DNA of 64,000 nt from contig OZ245738.1 of the NCBI GenBank assembly GCA_965227265.1, forward strand, positions 2,294,001-2,358,000, read 5' to 3'. Below the pieces are notes generated by a model. It saw only the letters and a list, made by a program, of their open reading frames with translations. It was not told the origin of the DNA and ran no database searches. Made by a program: the position numbers and the translations under genes. Positions 8,930-18,093 of the stretch are shown in pieces; position 1 is the stretch's first letter, and each line of letters begins with the position of its first letter. This DNA is from UBA2336 sp965227265. Lineage in GTDB: Bacteria > Bacteroidota > Bacteroidia > Cytophagales > Cyclobacteriaceae.

Positions 8930-9505
8930 TTACTGTCTTGTCAGGCGAACCTCCATCGACTTGGTTTCTTTTCCATTTTCATTCATATACATTTCCAAAT
9001 GTTGACTATTATCATTTTCAAACGTAAACACTTGTCTAATATTCATATCCTTACCTGTTTGCGGATTAACACATTTCCCGGTGTACGTAACGACCTTGCC
9101 GGATTTATCCCATTTGCCTTCCAGATACATTAGTCCCGTGCCCATATTATCAATCCAGGAATTAACAAATACCTTTTTCGAATTATCATAGCCGACTACA
9201 CTTATTCCTTCAAAGGGCATTCCCATCATATCGCCCTTAAAAACGGATTGCTGATACCTTCCACCCATGATCATGGTGATCTCTGCAGTGCCAAATGATT
9301 TAACCGGAGGTTTACCAGGCTCCATATATGATGAGGTTTCGGTCTTCCAAGAGCCAGCATCTTTTGCCAAAAGTTTATGGTTTTCTCCAGGAGTCATATA
9401 CGTTTCCCAAGCTTTTTGCTGAGCTTCTGTTTGCGCGAAGCTGTTTACTGAATACACCGCCAACAAAATCAACGCAACGGATCGAAAAAACTTAATATTT
9501 TTCAT
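8930..9505 (-). CDS. DUF1579 domain-containing secreted protein
   Basis: 191 residues with a signal peptide (about 1-24, ending NSFAQ). The mature part follows the DUF1579 pattern: WETYMTPGENHKLLAKDAGSW at the start (conserved 'p.p.h..L....G.W'), then AEITMIMGGRYQQSVFKGDM, GISVVGYDNSKKVFVNSWID and GKMNIRQVFTFEN-like strands. The fold is a small lipocalin-like beta barrel; the ligand is unknown. The gene is bounded by its own terminator and preceded by a 15-bp palindrome (9546-9560), suggesting individual regulation. Confidence 0.85.
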   Translation of the reverse strand: MKNIKFFRSVALILLAVYSVNSFAQTEAQQKAWETYMTPGENHKLLAKDAGSWKTETSSYMEPGKPPVKSFGTAEITMIMGGRYQQSVFKGDMMGMPFEGISVVGYDNSKKVFVNSWIDNMGTGLMYLEGKWDKSGKVVTYTGKCVNPQTGKDMNIRQVFTFENDNSQHLEMYMNENGKETKSMEVRLTRQ

Positions 9506-9545
9506 AATAAATTAATTTTAGTTTCTACTTCATACTTAAAGTAGC

Positions 9546-9560
9546 TTGAGCACTGCTCAA
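9546..9560. promoter_or_regulatory. perfect 15-bp palindrome, candidate operator
   Basis: TTGAGCACTGCTCAA: two perfect 7-bp arms around one central base, 41-55 bp upstream of the DUF1579 start codon. Position and symmetry fit a dimeric regulator site. No cognate regulator is proven; the XRE gene at 9629-10456 is the nearest candidate. Confidence 0.4.
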
Positions 9561-9628
9561 ATGAAAATTTTTGCAGGATTTAGTCGATAAGTTTCGGATA
9601 TACCAGTTAACCTGAATGACGTTAATTG

Positions 9629-10456
9629 TTATACGTCAACAGCCTGCTCCGTTTCAGGTTGTGAAAGATATTCATATCCGCGATAAAGTACCAGGATCTC
9701 TACCACAACAGCCGGAATCATAATGATATAACTAAAGAAAAACAATACCACCGTTATCAGAAAACAACCCATTACAATCTCCAGTACTCCCGCCACACGC
9801 GATAGCTCGCCCATGCTGTCTTGCAACCGAATAAGTGCAATACCAAACACAATGCTCAACGTGCCGAAGAGCACAGCAGCCATAGCATACGGAAGCCATA
9901 ATGTTTCAAAATCCTCCACCGATAATGAACTTATATCCAATATGCCCATAGCGGCTGTCGCGATTATCAACATCCAGGCTACACTCTTCAATAACGTATT
10001 TTCAAATACGGAACTCAAGGCAATAAAGCCGCGCGCGAATAGTGCGTAGGAAATCACCATCACACCTGTTAGTCCAATATAAATTGTGTTTAGGGTTGAG
10101 CTCCACTTGTCTTCGCTGGTAAACCAGGCAATATCAAGCGTACCGAGAATGATCTGACTTACTAAGTAAACGGCTCCGGCCAGCGCAGCAGTCAGCAGCG
10201 TCATACGGTTGGCATTGGGTAAAGTATTTTTGCGTGTTTCCATGACTTGGTTTGATTTAGTTGTTGTTGATTCAAACGTCTCTCCAAGTGCTTCCCATAA
10301 AATTTTCACGGTCGACAGGCGGGGCATGACTTCACCACTCTCAATACGCTGGATGGTGCGCACGCTCACATGGCTTTTTTCGACCAGTTCTTCCTGCGTC
10401 AGGTTCTTTTCTTTGCGCAGGGCGGTTAGGCGCTTTCCCAGTTCCGGTTGTTGCAT
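9629..10456 (-). CDS. XRE-family HTH regulator with C-terminal membrane domain
   Basis: 275 residues. Residues 5-60 form a Cro/C1-type helix-turn-helix (LGKRLTALRKEKNLTQEELV, then SVRTIQRIESGEVMPRLSTV). After a linker (about 65-82) come six or so hydrophobic helices between residues 83 and 262 with very short loops, so the DNA-binding domain is tethered to the inner membrane. Membrane-bound XRE proteins are common in Bacteroidota and are thought to respond to envelope or small-molecule signals. It is read toward the DUF1579 gene with 123 bp between. The signal is unknown. Confidence 0.8.
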   Translation of the reverse strand: MQQPELGKRLTALRKEKNLTQEELVEKSHVSVRTIQRIESGEVMPRLSTVKILWEALGETFESTTTKSNQVMETRKNTLPNANRMTLLTAALAGAVYLVSQIILGTLDIAWFTSEDKWSSTLNTIYIGLTGVMVISYALFARGFIALSSVFENTLLKSVAWMLIIATAAMGILDISSLSVEDFETLWLPYAMAAVLFGTLSIVFGIALIRLQDSMGELSRVAGVLEIVMGCFLITVVLFFFSYIIMIPAVVVEILVLYRGYEYLSQPETEQAVDV

Positions 10457-10557
10457 GACAAATTTTTAGTTGCACAATGTTACGCGATTAACGGCAAGGT
10501 GCGGAACAACAGATGCATTTTTCACCCGTCATTTGCCCGTCATTTGATGGAAACAGG

Positions 10558-11646
10558 TTATAGCTGGTCTAGGGAAGCTTTTTCAGAAATGGAAGCGCTG
10601 TTCATTTTCAATCCCAGCAACGGGCGAAGCCATTTAATTCTGCGGATGATTTCATACGTGGCGAAGCACCCGATAATGGTAATCAATAATACCAGCACGA
10701 ATTGTAGTCGCACATCCAGCGCAAGTGAAAACACCCATGTTGAACCCAGATACAAAAAAATCATGTGCAGAATGTAAACCGGATAAGCTGCCTGACTTAG
10801 ATAGGTGAGCACTTTTCCTCCCCGATTCAAATATTTATAACCAAATGCAAAAACAGAAAGTATCCAACATTGTGATTCTGTCACCAGAAGATACACGGGT
10901 GTGTTCATGTTGAAATACGAAAGTCTTATTACAAATAACGTAATGGCAAGTAACAGGAATAACCAACGGTATTTTAAGATCATATTCCAGAAAGAAGAAC
11001 CGCTCAGCACAAAACAGAAGCCGAAAAAGAATGCGAGCATTCCGAGAAAAAATCCATGCCAGGTCATCGCATACATCTCATACGGAAACGGCCTAAGAAT
11101 TAAGGCTTCCAACACAAATGCAGCGATAACAACAATAAGGCCAAGCGGAGTACTGAATATTTTGGTAATGCCCTGCACGAACTTTCCTTGCTGATTTTTT
11201 TTCAGATAAAAGAACAAGGGAGCAAACAACATCACATAAATGAAAATGTTTGCCAAAAACCACAAGTGACCCGGACTTGGCGTATAAGCTGTAGGATAGT
11301 TATAATAACGCTGCCACAAATAAAGATGGATGGGTACAAGCGCGATGGCACCAAAAAGAAAAGGTACTAAAATTCTTCCTGCGCGTTCGGTTATTAACTG
11401 TTTCCAGTTTCGGTTTTGCAGCGCGAAGTAAACACCCATTCCAGATACAAAGAACAGCAAGGGAATACGCCACACGTTAAGCATCGTCATAGGAATCCAT
11501 AATGATGACCAGGATTGATCACTTGTTATAAAAGCAATCATCATTCCCCAAGGTTGAAAACCTATGGCAACATGATAAATTAATAAAAGACCTATGGCAA
11601 TTACTCGAATCCAGTCGATGTCGTATCTACGGGTTGTTGGTTGCAT
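10558..11646 (-). CDS. acyltransferase family 3 (OafA/OpgC-like) membrane protein
   Basis: 362 residues with about ten TM helices. The opening RYDIDWIRVIAIGLLLIYHV contains the family's conserved Arg and an active-site His (His25) at the end of TM1, and SPGHLWFLANIFIYVMLF carries the LWFL motif. Proteins of this family transfer acyl groups (often acetyl or succinyl) to extracytoplasmic sugars or glucans. No glycan cluster surrounds it, so the acceptor is unknown. The next gene downstream is the XRE regulator at a 101-bp gap. Confidence 0.85.
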   Translation of the reverse strand: MQPTTRRYDIDWIRVIAIGLLLIYHVAIGFQPWGMMIAFITSDQSWSSLWIPMTMLNVWRIPLLFFVSGMGVYFALQNRNWKQLITERAGRILVPFLFGAIALVPIHLYLWQRYYNYPTAYTPSPGHLWFLANIFIYVMLFAPLFFYLKKNQQGKFVQGITKIFSTPLGLIVVIAAFVLEALILRPFPYEMYAMTWHGFFLGMLAFFFGFCFVLSGSSFWNMILKYRWLFLLLAITLFVIRLSYFNMNTPVYLLVTESQCWILSVFAFGYKYLNRGGKVLTYLSQAAYPVYILHMIFLYLGSTWVFSLALDVRLQFVLVLLITIIGCFATYEIIRRIKWLRPLLGLKMNSASISEKASLDQL

Positions 11647-11680
11647 GTTGAATAAGTAGTTAAATAATTATTTTATTAAC

Positions 11681-11763
11681 CGTCATTCTGAAGGAGGCAC
11701 GACTGAAGAATCCCCGGATGAGTATACTTCATTTGGGGATTCTTCGCTTCGCTCAGAATGACG
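11681..11763. repeat. intergenic imperfect inverted repeat (REP-like)
   Basis: Left arm 11681-11715 and right arm 11735-11763 share outer CGTCATTCTGA and inner GAAGAATCCCC as inverted complements, with a variable middle and a loop of about 19 bp. The same 'CATTCTGA ... GAATCCCC' layout is a common intergenic repeat style in Bacteroidota genomes. It lies between the acyltransferase start and the ankyrin gene stop. Confidence 0.7.
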
Positions 11764-11786
11764 CTCTTAGGTGAGATTGTCGAAGC

Positions 11787-12350
11787 CTACTTCAACATCT
11801 TCGCCATTTCAGGACGCGTCTTTTCGATATAGGCATAGTCAAGTTTGAGACCCATAGGCGACAGCATTTTTTCCAACATCTCGTACGTTGGTTTTAACTC
11901 AGCATACGGACCGGCAACAGACTCGTAAGCTGTTGAGCCATATTTGTTCTTGAGCGTCTTGTCTGCTTTTTTATCGAGCAGCATTTTTAGAATTTCCGGA
12001 CGGCAGAAGAATGCGGCTAGGTGTAAGGGTGTTGAACCTTCATTGTTCTGGAAGTTGATGTCAGCACCAGCATCAATCAGAATTTTAGCGATCTCAGTTT
12101 TTCCGAATAAAGCAGCAGAGATCAACGGGCTTGATCCTCCAAAAGGATCTTTCTCATTGATATTTGTTCCTGCAGCAATATGTTGTTTTACTGCGTCTTT
12201 GTTGTCAGTCACGACAGCGGTGTGGATATCCACAGCAGGAGTTTCTGCTCCGGGTTTCTTGTTCTGGGCTGAACTGTCTTTACTTCCGCAGGAGGCTATT
12301 AATAATGTGGCTACTAAAAGGAGTGCGGAGCGAAATGCATTTTTTTTCAT
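11787..12350 (-). CDS. ankyrin-repeat lipoprotein
   Basis: 187 residues. Signal with lipobox Cys21 (LIASC). Residues about 38-140 contain three ankyrin repeats: DIHTAVVTDNKDAVKQHIAAG, then SSPLISAALFGKTEIAKILI followed by DAGADINFQ, and STPLHLAAFFCRPEILKMLL followed by DKKADKTLK. A C-terminal helical tail (about 145-187) follows. It is likely anchored in the outer or inner membrane facing the periplasm and acts through protein-protein contacts. Small periplasmic ankyrin proteins often sit beside catalases, where some support peroxide resistance; here the catalase is about 2.5 kb away across a divergent regulator, so a link is only a suggestion. Confidence 0.85.
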   Translation of the reverse strand: MKKNAFRSALLLVATLLIASCGSKDSSAQNKKPGAETPAVDIHTAVVTDNKDAVKQHIAAGTNINEKDPFGGSSPLISAALFGKTEIAKILIDAGADINFQNNEGSTPLHLAAFFCRPEILKMLLDKKADKTLKNKYGSTAYESVAGPYAELKPTYEMLEKMLSPMGLKLDYAYIEKTRPEMAKMLK

Positions 12351-12464
12351 GGTTATTGTTCGATTAAGTTTTACAGATTTTTTGATGCCGTAAAGAACGG
12401 AGGCTCATGCCCGGCAGACTGAACAACCCTGCGCCAAAAACCATCAACTTTGGAGTAATCCATA

Positions 12465-12605
12465 TAAATATTGACCAATCGATGTAAATTTTGACGCAAC
12501 ACATGCGTTTACAGCCTGAATTGGCATACAGGGATCACAACTCCGCAGCGATTTATATCAAGATAGTCTGGCCGTTTTTCCTTAAACTCGCATTGATTTT
12601 TGACC
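12465..12605. promoter_or_regulatory. three AAATNTTGAC-like repeats upstream of the AraC-type gene
   Basis: TAAATATTGACC (12465-12476) and TAAATTTTGACG (12485-12496) start exactly 20 bp apart, about two helical turns; a weaker third copy GATTTTTGACC lies at 12595-12605, just before the ATG at 12619. Direct repeats with helical phasing fit an AraC-type protein, possibly autoregulation. This is inferred from spacing only. Confidence 0.3.
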
Positions 12606-12618
12606 TCTTTTTTATCAC

Positions 12619-14685
12619 ATGCCAGATACTTCTCAAGCCGACAGCCAGTTCCTAGCCGAGCTTTATGACGTAATCGCCAAAAATCTGGCGAACGAACAGT
12701 TTGGCGTGACAGAATTGGCAGAGGCAATGAACATGAGCCGGTCGAACTTGCTCCGCAAGGTTAAGAAGTCAACCAATCTTCCGGTAAACCAGCTTATCCG
12801 GGAAGCGCGTTTAAAAAAGGCGATGGAGTTGTTACAAAATTCAGCTTCCAATGTTTCAGAGGTTTCGCACTTGGTTGGATTTAACAGCACATCCTATTTT
12901 ATTAAATGTTTTCGCGAATATTATGGCTATCCGCCAGGAGAAGCAGGTAAGCACAGCACAACTGAAGTACCACAACCCAAACCGGCACGAACATTAAACT
13001 GGAAAAAACTTGTCTGGATTGCCGTAGCTGCACTAGCAGCAACCATTATTTTTCAATATTTCAGACAAGGGTCACCGCCTACGCTGGAACGATCGATCGT
13101 TGTACTTCCCTTTAAAAACGAAAGCAACGATTCCACGAATGTGTACCTCATCAATGGGTTGATGGAATCTACCCTTAGCAATCTTCAGAAAATTGAAAAT
13201 CTTCGTGTATTAAGCCGAACCTCTTCCGAAAAATACCGCAACTCGAACAAGTCGATTCCGGAAATGGCACACGAACTTGACGTAAATTATTTTATTGAAG
13301 GCAGCGGTCAGAAGATTGGCGATCAGATTCTATTGAACATTCAATTAATTAATGGCCCAACCGATAAACATATCTGGGCGAAGCAATACCGAAGAAAGTC
13401 TACCGACATTTTTGAACTTCAACAGGAAATAGCCAAAGACATAGCGGAAGAAATTGAAGTTGTCATCAGTCCAGAAGTAAAGCAACGCATTGAAAAAATC
13501 CCCACTAAAAACCTGGAAGCGTACGATTCATTCCTGAAGGGAATCGACTTGCTGAAAAAAGGCGGTGATGAAAATCTGTTGGCAGCGATTGTTCAATTTC
13601 AAGACGCAATTAAAAAGGATAATTCGTTTGCCAGTGCGTATGCATTTGCGGGCATAACGTGTTACTACCTCGATTTGTACAAAGCAGAGAAGCCTCATCT
13701 TAATGAGCTCGGTAATTATGCTGACAAAGCCTTGCTTTACGATTCCAAGCTCAGTGAAAGTCTTGTAGCCAAAGGAATGTATTATCTGCTTCGGAAAGAG
13801 TACGCTGCAGCGCTGCCCCATCTGGAAAAAGGATTAGAATATAATCCTAACTCTACCCTACTACTTGCTTTACTTGCCGATTTCTATACGAACAACTTGC
13901 CTAATACGGGTAAGTATTTGGAATACGCGTTGAAAGGATTACGGCTTGATGCAGGCTCCATTGACTCAGTTGAATTAAGCTATGTTTATTTGCGGGTAGG
14001 AAATGCATTAGCCCAAACGGGATTTATAGAGGAGTCGCTGAAGTATATTGATAAGTCGCTGGAGTATAATCCTAAAAATCCTTTTTCACGGTACGTGCGC
14101 GCGTTTGTTGTATATGCTAAAAATAAGGATTTACAAGAAACTAAAAATTTACTGCTTACGGAGTTCAACAAGGACACAACCCGCCTTGATATTTTACAAG
14201 ACATTGGAAAAGTATGCTTCTATCAAAAAAAGTACGATTCGGCATATCTATGCTATAAACGATTTAACCGTTTGCGCGAAATATTCAAACTGGATGTTTA
14301 CCGTCATGAAAACCTGACGATCGGAATTGTTTACGAAAAAGCGGGTGAAGTCAAAAAGGGTAAAGAATTTATAAACAACTATTACCAATATATAGAAACT
14401 GACCAAACTGCATATAAAGATTTAGGGCTGGCTGCGTATTATAATTATTTAGGTAACACCGAGAAGACTATTTCATATCTCAAACGGTTTACTGAAGAGG
14501 ATGACATTCAGTATTGGTTTATTTTATTTATACGGCAGGAGCCCTTACCTAATGGTATAAGCAAGAATCCTGAATGCAGTAAACTCCTAGCGCAAATCGA
14601 AGCAAAATTCTGGGCCAAGCACGAAAAGCTCAAAGAAACATTAAAGGAAAAAAAGCTTTATCCGTTTAATGAACGTTCGAAATAA
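12619..14685 (+). CDS. AraC-type HTH / TolB-like / TPR one-component membrane regulator
   Basis: 688 residues in an unusual order. An AraC-type double HTH sits at the N-terminus (about 10-112; NLANEQFGVTELAEAMNMSR and VSEVSHLVGFNSTSYFIKCF). One TM helix follows (about 129-148; LVWIAVAALAATIIFQYF). Next comes a TolB/FlgO-like domain (about 157-285; SIVVLPFKNESNDSTNVYLI through DKHIWAKQYRR). The rest is a long TPR array (about 290-645). The HTH is thus cytoplasmic and the TolB-like/TPR part periplasmic, as in CadC-type signalling but with an AraC DNA-binding domain. Such fusions are common in Bacteroidota; the ligand is not known. It is transcribed toward the catalase, 153 bp away. Confidence 0.85.
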   Translation: MPDTSQADSQFLAELYDVIAKNLANEQFGVTELAEAMNMSRSNLLRKVKKSTNLPVNQLIREARLKKAMELLQNSASNVSEVSHLVGFNSTSYFIKCFREYYGYPPGEAGKHSTTEVPQPKPARTLNWKKLVWIAVAALAATIIFQYFRQGSPPTLERSIVVLPFKNESNDSTNVYLINGLMESTLSNLQKIENLRVLSRTSSEKYRNSNKSIPEMAHELDVNYFIEGSGQKIGDQILLNIQLINGPTDKHIWAKQYRRKSTDIFELQQEIAKDIAEEIEVVISPEVKQRIEKIPTKNLEAYDSFLKGIDLLKKGGDENLLAAIVQFQDAIKKDNSFASAYAFAGITCYYLDLYKAEKPHLNELGNYADKALLYDSKLSESLVAKGMYYLLRKEYAAALPHLEKGLEYNPNSTLLLALLADFYTNNLPNTGKYLEYALKGLRLDAGSIDSVELSYVYLRVGNALAQTGFIEESLKYIDKSLEYNPKNPFSRYVRAFVVYAKNKDLQETKNLLLTEFNKDTTRLDILQDIGKVCFYQKKYDSAYLCYKRFNRLREIFKLDVYRHENLTIGIVYEKAGEVKKGKEFINNYYQYIETDQTAYKDLGLAAYYNYLGNTEKTISYLKRFTEEDDIQYWFILFIRQEPLPNGISKNPECSKLLAQIEAKFWAKHEKLKETLKEKKLYPFNERSK

Positions 14686-14838
14686 CACGCTGGAATCTAA
14701 ATCGTGTAGACATTTTACCTCCACTTCTTCACAAGAAGTCCCAACCCGGTTTGCGAATGCTTGCTTTAACGCTGGAACTGAAGTATCAATAAGGGCATCA
14801 TATTTAATCGGTTTAGTGCAAATTAATTCCACGCACTC

Positions 14839-17046
14839 ATGGCTAAAACTACTAAACCAAAAGCTTCCAAAGCCTTATCCCCCAAAATATCAACCCCCAA
14901 AGACAACGCTAAAATTAAAACGCTTAATCCTCACACGGAAGATGGAGCGGATGAATTCCTGACAACGAATCAGGGGGTCCGAATCAATGACAATCAAAAT
15001 TCATTGAAGTCAGGCGAACGGGGTTCTACTTTGCTCGAAGATTTTATCCTGCGTGAGAAGATAACACATTTTGATCATGAGCGAATCCCTGAACGCATTG
15101 TGCATGCACGAGGTTCTGCTGCCCATGGAACATTCAAACTTTACAAACCTTTAAGCTCGATAACAAAAGCGGGCTTTCTGAACAATACATCGATTGAAAC
15201 GCCTGTGTTTGTACGATTCTCAACTGTAGCCGGATCGCGCGGTTCATCTGATCTGGCGCGTGATGTGCGGGGTTTTGCTGTTAAATTTTATACGGAAGAA
15301 GGTAATTTTGATCTGGTAGGTAATAATATGCCGGTGTTCTTTATCCAGGATGCCATGAAGTTTCCGGATCTTATCCATGCCGTAAAGCCTGAACCGGATA
15401 ATGAAATGCCGCAAGCTGCTTCCGCGCATGATACGTTTTGGGATTTTATTTCTTTAATGCCGGAATCAACCCATATGATTATGTGGGCGATGAGCGACCG
15501 CGCACTTCCCAGAAGCTATCGTATGATGGAAGGGTTTGGGGTCCACACCTTTAGGTTGGTGAATGCAAAAGGAGAAGCATGCTTTGTTAAGTTTCATTGG
15601 AAACCTTTGTTAGGTGTTCATTCTGTTGCATGGGATGAAGCCCAGAACATTTCTGGAAAAGATCCCGACTTTCATAGAAGAGATTTATGGGAAGCGATTG
15701 AAAGTGGAAACTTTCCAGAGTGGGAATTTGGTGTCCAGGTGATACCTGAAAAGGATGAGCATAAATATGAGTTCGATTTACTCGATCCAACCAAACTTGT
15801 TCCGGAAGAATTAGTTCCGGTGCAACGCATTGGTAAACTCACATTAAACCGCAATCCGGATAATTTCTTTGCTGAAACTGAACAGGTAGCGTTTCATGTG
15901 GGCAACATTGTTCCGGGAATTGACTTTACCAATGATCCCTTAATGCAAGGACGTTTGTTTTCTTATACCGACACACAACTTATCCGGTTAGGCGGACCAA
16001 ACTTTCATGAAATTCCAATTAACCGTCCGATTGCACCGGTACATAACAACCAGCGCGATGGACATATGCGGCAAACTATTAATAAAGGTAAAACCAGTTA
16101 TGAGCCTAACTCGTTAAGAAACGGATGTCCTTTTCAAGCAAGTGCAGTGGATGGCGGGTTTACCTCATATGCCGAACGTATTGATGCGAAAAAAGTAAGA
16201 GATCGCAGCAAAAGCTTTATGGATCATTTTAGTCAGGCAAGATTGTTTTTTAATAGTCAGTCGCAGCCCGAAAAGAACCACATCATTGATGCGTTACGTT
16301 TTGAGTTAGGAAAAGTTGAAACTGCCGCTATTCGCGAACGGATGTTATTCAATCTTTCACAGGTAGATAAAGACCTTGCGCAACAAGTGGCGTACGGACT
16401 GGGTATCCCTGTTCCAAAAACCGTTGGGAAACCGATCAATCATGGGGCACCTGCTGATGCTCCTGCAGGAAAGTATGAACCGACTAAAACAGAAAGTTCA
16501 CTATCGAAATCAGCAGCTCTAAGCATGGTGAATACGGTTAAAAATTCAATCCAGACAAGAAAGATTGCTTTCCTCGTAGCAGATGGTGTAGATACAGCTT
16601 CTATTACGCCTTTAAAAAAGGCCTTGGAAGCAGCGGGCGGTGTTGTAGAACTTATCGCCCCACAACTCGGAACATTAAAGGCAAAAGATGGCAGCAAGCT
16701 TGAAATCAAAAAAAGTTTCTTAACCGTAGCTTCTGTTTTTTATGATGCCGTGTTTGTGCCGGGTGGAGCAAAAAGCATTGCTGCGCTATCAGATGAGGCA
16801 GATGCGATTCACTTTATTAATGAAGCTTACAAGCATTGTAAACCTATCGCAGCCGATAGTGAATCACGCGGCCTGCTAGAGTTAACTTACTTTGGAAACA
16901 AAGCATTTAAGAACAAGTCTATCGAAAATCTTGATAAAGACGGTGTCATTATACAAAACGGAGCAAAGCTTTCCGTGGTATTTATTAAAGCCATTGCACA
17001 GCATCGTTTTTGGGAACGTGAGAAGTCAAGAAAAGTACCCGCTTAG
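14839..17046 (+). CDS. katE: large-subunit clade 2 catalase (HPII type) with DJ-1/PfpI-like C-terminal domain
   Basis: 735 residues, the length of large-subunit catalases. A basic N-terminal extension (1-30) is followed by the catalase core: catalytic His89 in RIVHARGSAAHG, the essential Asn in VGNNMPVFFIQD (162-163), and the proximal haem Tyr in GRLFSYTDTQLIRLGGPNFHE-type sequence with the downstream HNNQRDGHM. Residues about 570-725 form the flavodoxin/class-I-glutamine-amidotransferase-like tail typical of HPII (KIAFLVADGVDTASITPLKK; AVFVPGGAKSI). It disproportionates hydrogen peroxide in the cytoplasm. It stands alone behind the AraC-TolB-TPR gene, with a weak terminator-like hairpin after it. 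Small catalases lack the tail, so the clade call is firm. Confidence 0.95.
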   Translation: MAKTTKPKASKALSPKISTPKDNAKIKTLNPHTEDGADEFLTTNQGVRINDNQNSLKSGERGSTLLEDFILREKITHFDHERIPERIVHARGSAAHGTFKLYKPLSSITKAGFLNNTSIETPVFVRFSTVAGSRGSSDLARDVRGFAVKFYTEEGNFDLVGNNMPVFFIQDAMKFPDLIHAVKPEPDNEMPQAASAHDTFWDFISLMPESTHMIMWAMSDRALPRSYRMMEGFGVHTFRLVNAKGEACFVKFHWKPLLGVHSVAWDEAQNISGKDPDFHRRDLWEAIESGNFPEWEFGVQVIPEKDEHKYEFDLLDPTKLVPEELVPVQRIGKLTLNRNPDNFFAETEQVAFHVGNIVPGIDFTNDPLMQGRLFSYTDTQLIRLGGPNFHEIPINRPIAPVHNNQRDGHMRQTINKGKTSYEPNSLRNGCPFQASAVDGGFTSYAERIDAKKVRDRSKSFMDHFSQARLFFNSQSQPEKNHIIDALRFELGKVETAAIRERMLFNLSQVDKDLAQQVAYGLGIPVPKTVGKPINHGAPADAPAGKYEPTKTESSLSKSAALSMVNTVKNSIQTRKIAFLVADGVDTASITPLKKALEAAGGVVELIAPQLGTLKAKDGSKLEIKKSFLTVASVFYDAVFVPGGAKSIAALSDEADAIHFINEAYKHCKPIAADSESRGLLELTYFGNKAFKNKSIENLDKDGVIIQNGAKLSVVFIKAIAQHRFWEREKSRKVPA

Positions 17047-17105
17047 TAGTAGTCGAATTAAACACAGCTCGCTGATTACAGTAGAACATTCTCGTTGAGA
17101 AGGTA

Positions 17106-17130
17106 AGGAACTGTAATAGTTCCTCCTTTT
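17106..17130 (+). terminator. weak terminator-like hairpin after katE
   Basis: Stem AGGAACT/AGTTCCT (17106-17112 and 17118-17124) with loop GTAAT, followed by CCTTTT. The short T run makes it a weak candidate. It lies 60 bp after the catalase stop, between convergent genes. Confidence 0.4.
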
Positions 17131-17169
17131 CAGGATGAGTTGCGAAATACTACATACCAATGTACTTAG

Positions 17170-18093
17170 CTAAAAGCTAAACGACACCGACAATGTTAAC
17201 CGATCTTTGCTTTTAATGTCTGCAATGTCGTCACTATTATAGTGTTGCTTAACCGGATTCTGGAGAGTAGCACCGATGGAGAATTTCTGATAATATAGTT
17301 CCAACCCGGCAGATAGTAGCAACGCATTCCCTCCTGTATTTACTTGGATAATCTCTCCATCACGATGCTGAGCAGCTTCTTCATAGTACACCCCTACATT
17401 TGGCAACAGGCTTAACGATTTTATGTTTTGCCAATAGAAGAATCGTGTTGACGCATGGAATTGGTTTCCAAAAAGATACTCTTGACTGTTACGGGTGTTG
17501 ATCTTATAACCTGCTTCCGTATTTATCCCTACCTTTTGATACCTGATTGTGTAAATACCCGATAGAATAAAATCGACACTACCTGTGCCGAGTTGGAAAT
17601 TCCGATTGACAATCAATCCATTGTCTTCCAGGTCATACTTACCGGTCGGTAATTTTATTCCTCCACCTGCCAGCAGCGTATGTTTCAGTTTCTTTGTCTC
17701 ATCTTCGCCTGTATTCAGGATAAGATAATTTGTCAGAACACTCACATCACCTAGGCCCTGGGTTTTAATTTTTTGTTCTGTTCCATCCATGCTGTTGTAT
17801 CCGTAGGGTATGAACGCAAATACCTGGATTTTGTCATTGACATAATATCTTCCCCAGAGCTCAACTTTGCTGTAGGTATCATGAGAGTGTTCCTCCCCCA
17901 ACACGGTACCATGGTTCATGTGCGCAAAAAACTTTGCCTGACTCCAGCGTAATCCAATGAAGTTCTTTTGAAACTGGGGTAGAATGCCATAGTAACTTCC
18001 GCCAAGCGAACAACCACACACATCACATGCTTGTGATTGATTACTTGTGATAAGTACTATTATGCTTACAATTAATAATTTTTTTATTCTCAT
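17170..18093 (-). CDS. outer-membrane beta-barrel protein with CDVCGC motif (MbnP/MbnH-linked)
   Basis: 307 residues. A signal peptide (about 1-22) leads straight into a Cys-rich mature start CDVCGCSLGG, followed by alternating amphipathic strands and a terminal SVSFSF with aromatic C-terminal Phe, typical of outer-membrane barrels. The length suggests 10-14 strands. It resembles transporter-like barrels annotated near MbnP and dihaem peroxidase genes. Its ATG overlaps the stop of the peroxidase gene by 4 bp (ATGA), so it is translationally coupled. The N-terminal Cys cluster could bind copper or be lipidated/disulphide-bonded; which is unknown. Confidence 0.75.
   Translation of the reverse strand: MRIKKLLIVSIIVLITSNQSQACDVCGCSLGGSYYGILPQFQKNFIGLRWSQAKFFAHMNHGTVLGEEHSHDTYSKVELWGRYYVNDKIQVFAFIPYGYNSMDGTEQKIKTQGLGDVSVLTNYLILNTGEDETKKLKHTLLAGGGIKLPTGKYDLEDNGLIVNRNFQLGTGSVDFILSGIYTIRYQKVGINTEAGYKINTRNSQEYLFGNQFHASTRFFYWQNIKSLSLLPNVGVYYEEAAQHRDGEIIQVNTGGNALLLSAGLELYYQKFSIGATLQNPVKQHYNSDDIADIKSKDRLTLSVSFSF

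Noticed and set aside
12509..12727. 72-codon minus-strand frame before the AraC-type gene
   Set aside because: It overlaps the start of the real AraC-type coding region on the opposite strand and lacks any domain.
14641..14832. 63-codon minus-strand frame near the katE start
   Set aside because: It overlaps the end of the AraC-type gene and the katE upstream region on the opposite strand, with no motif.
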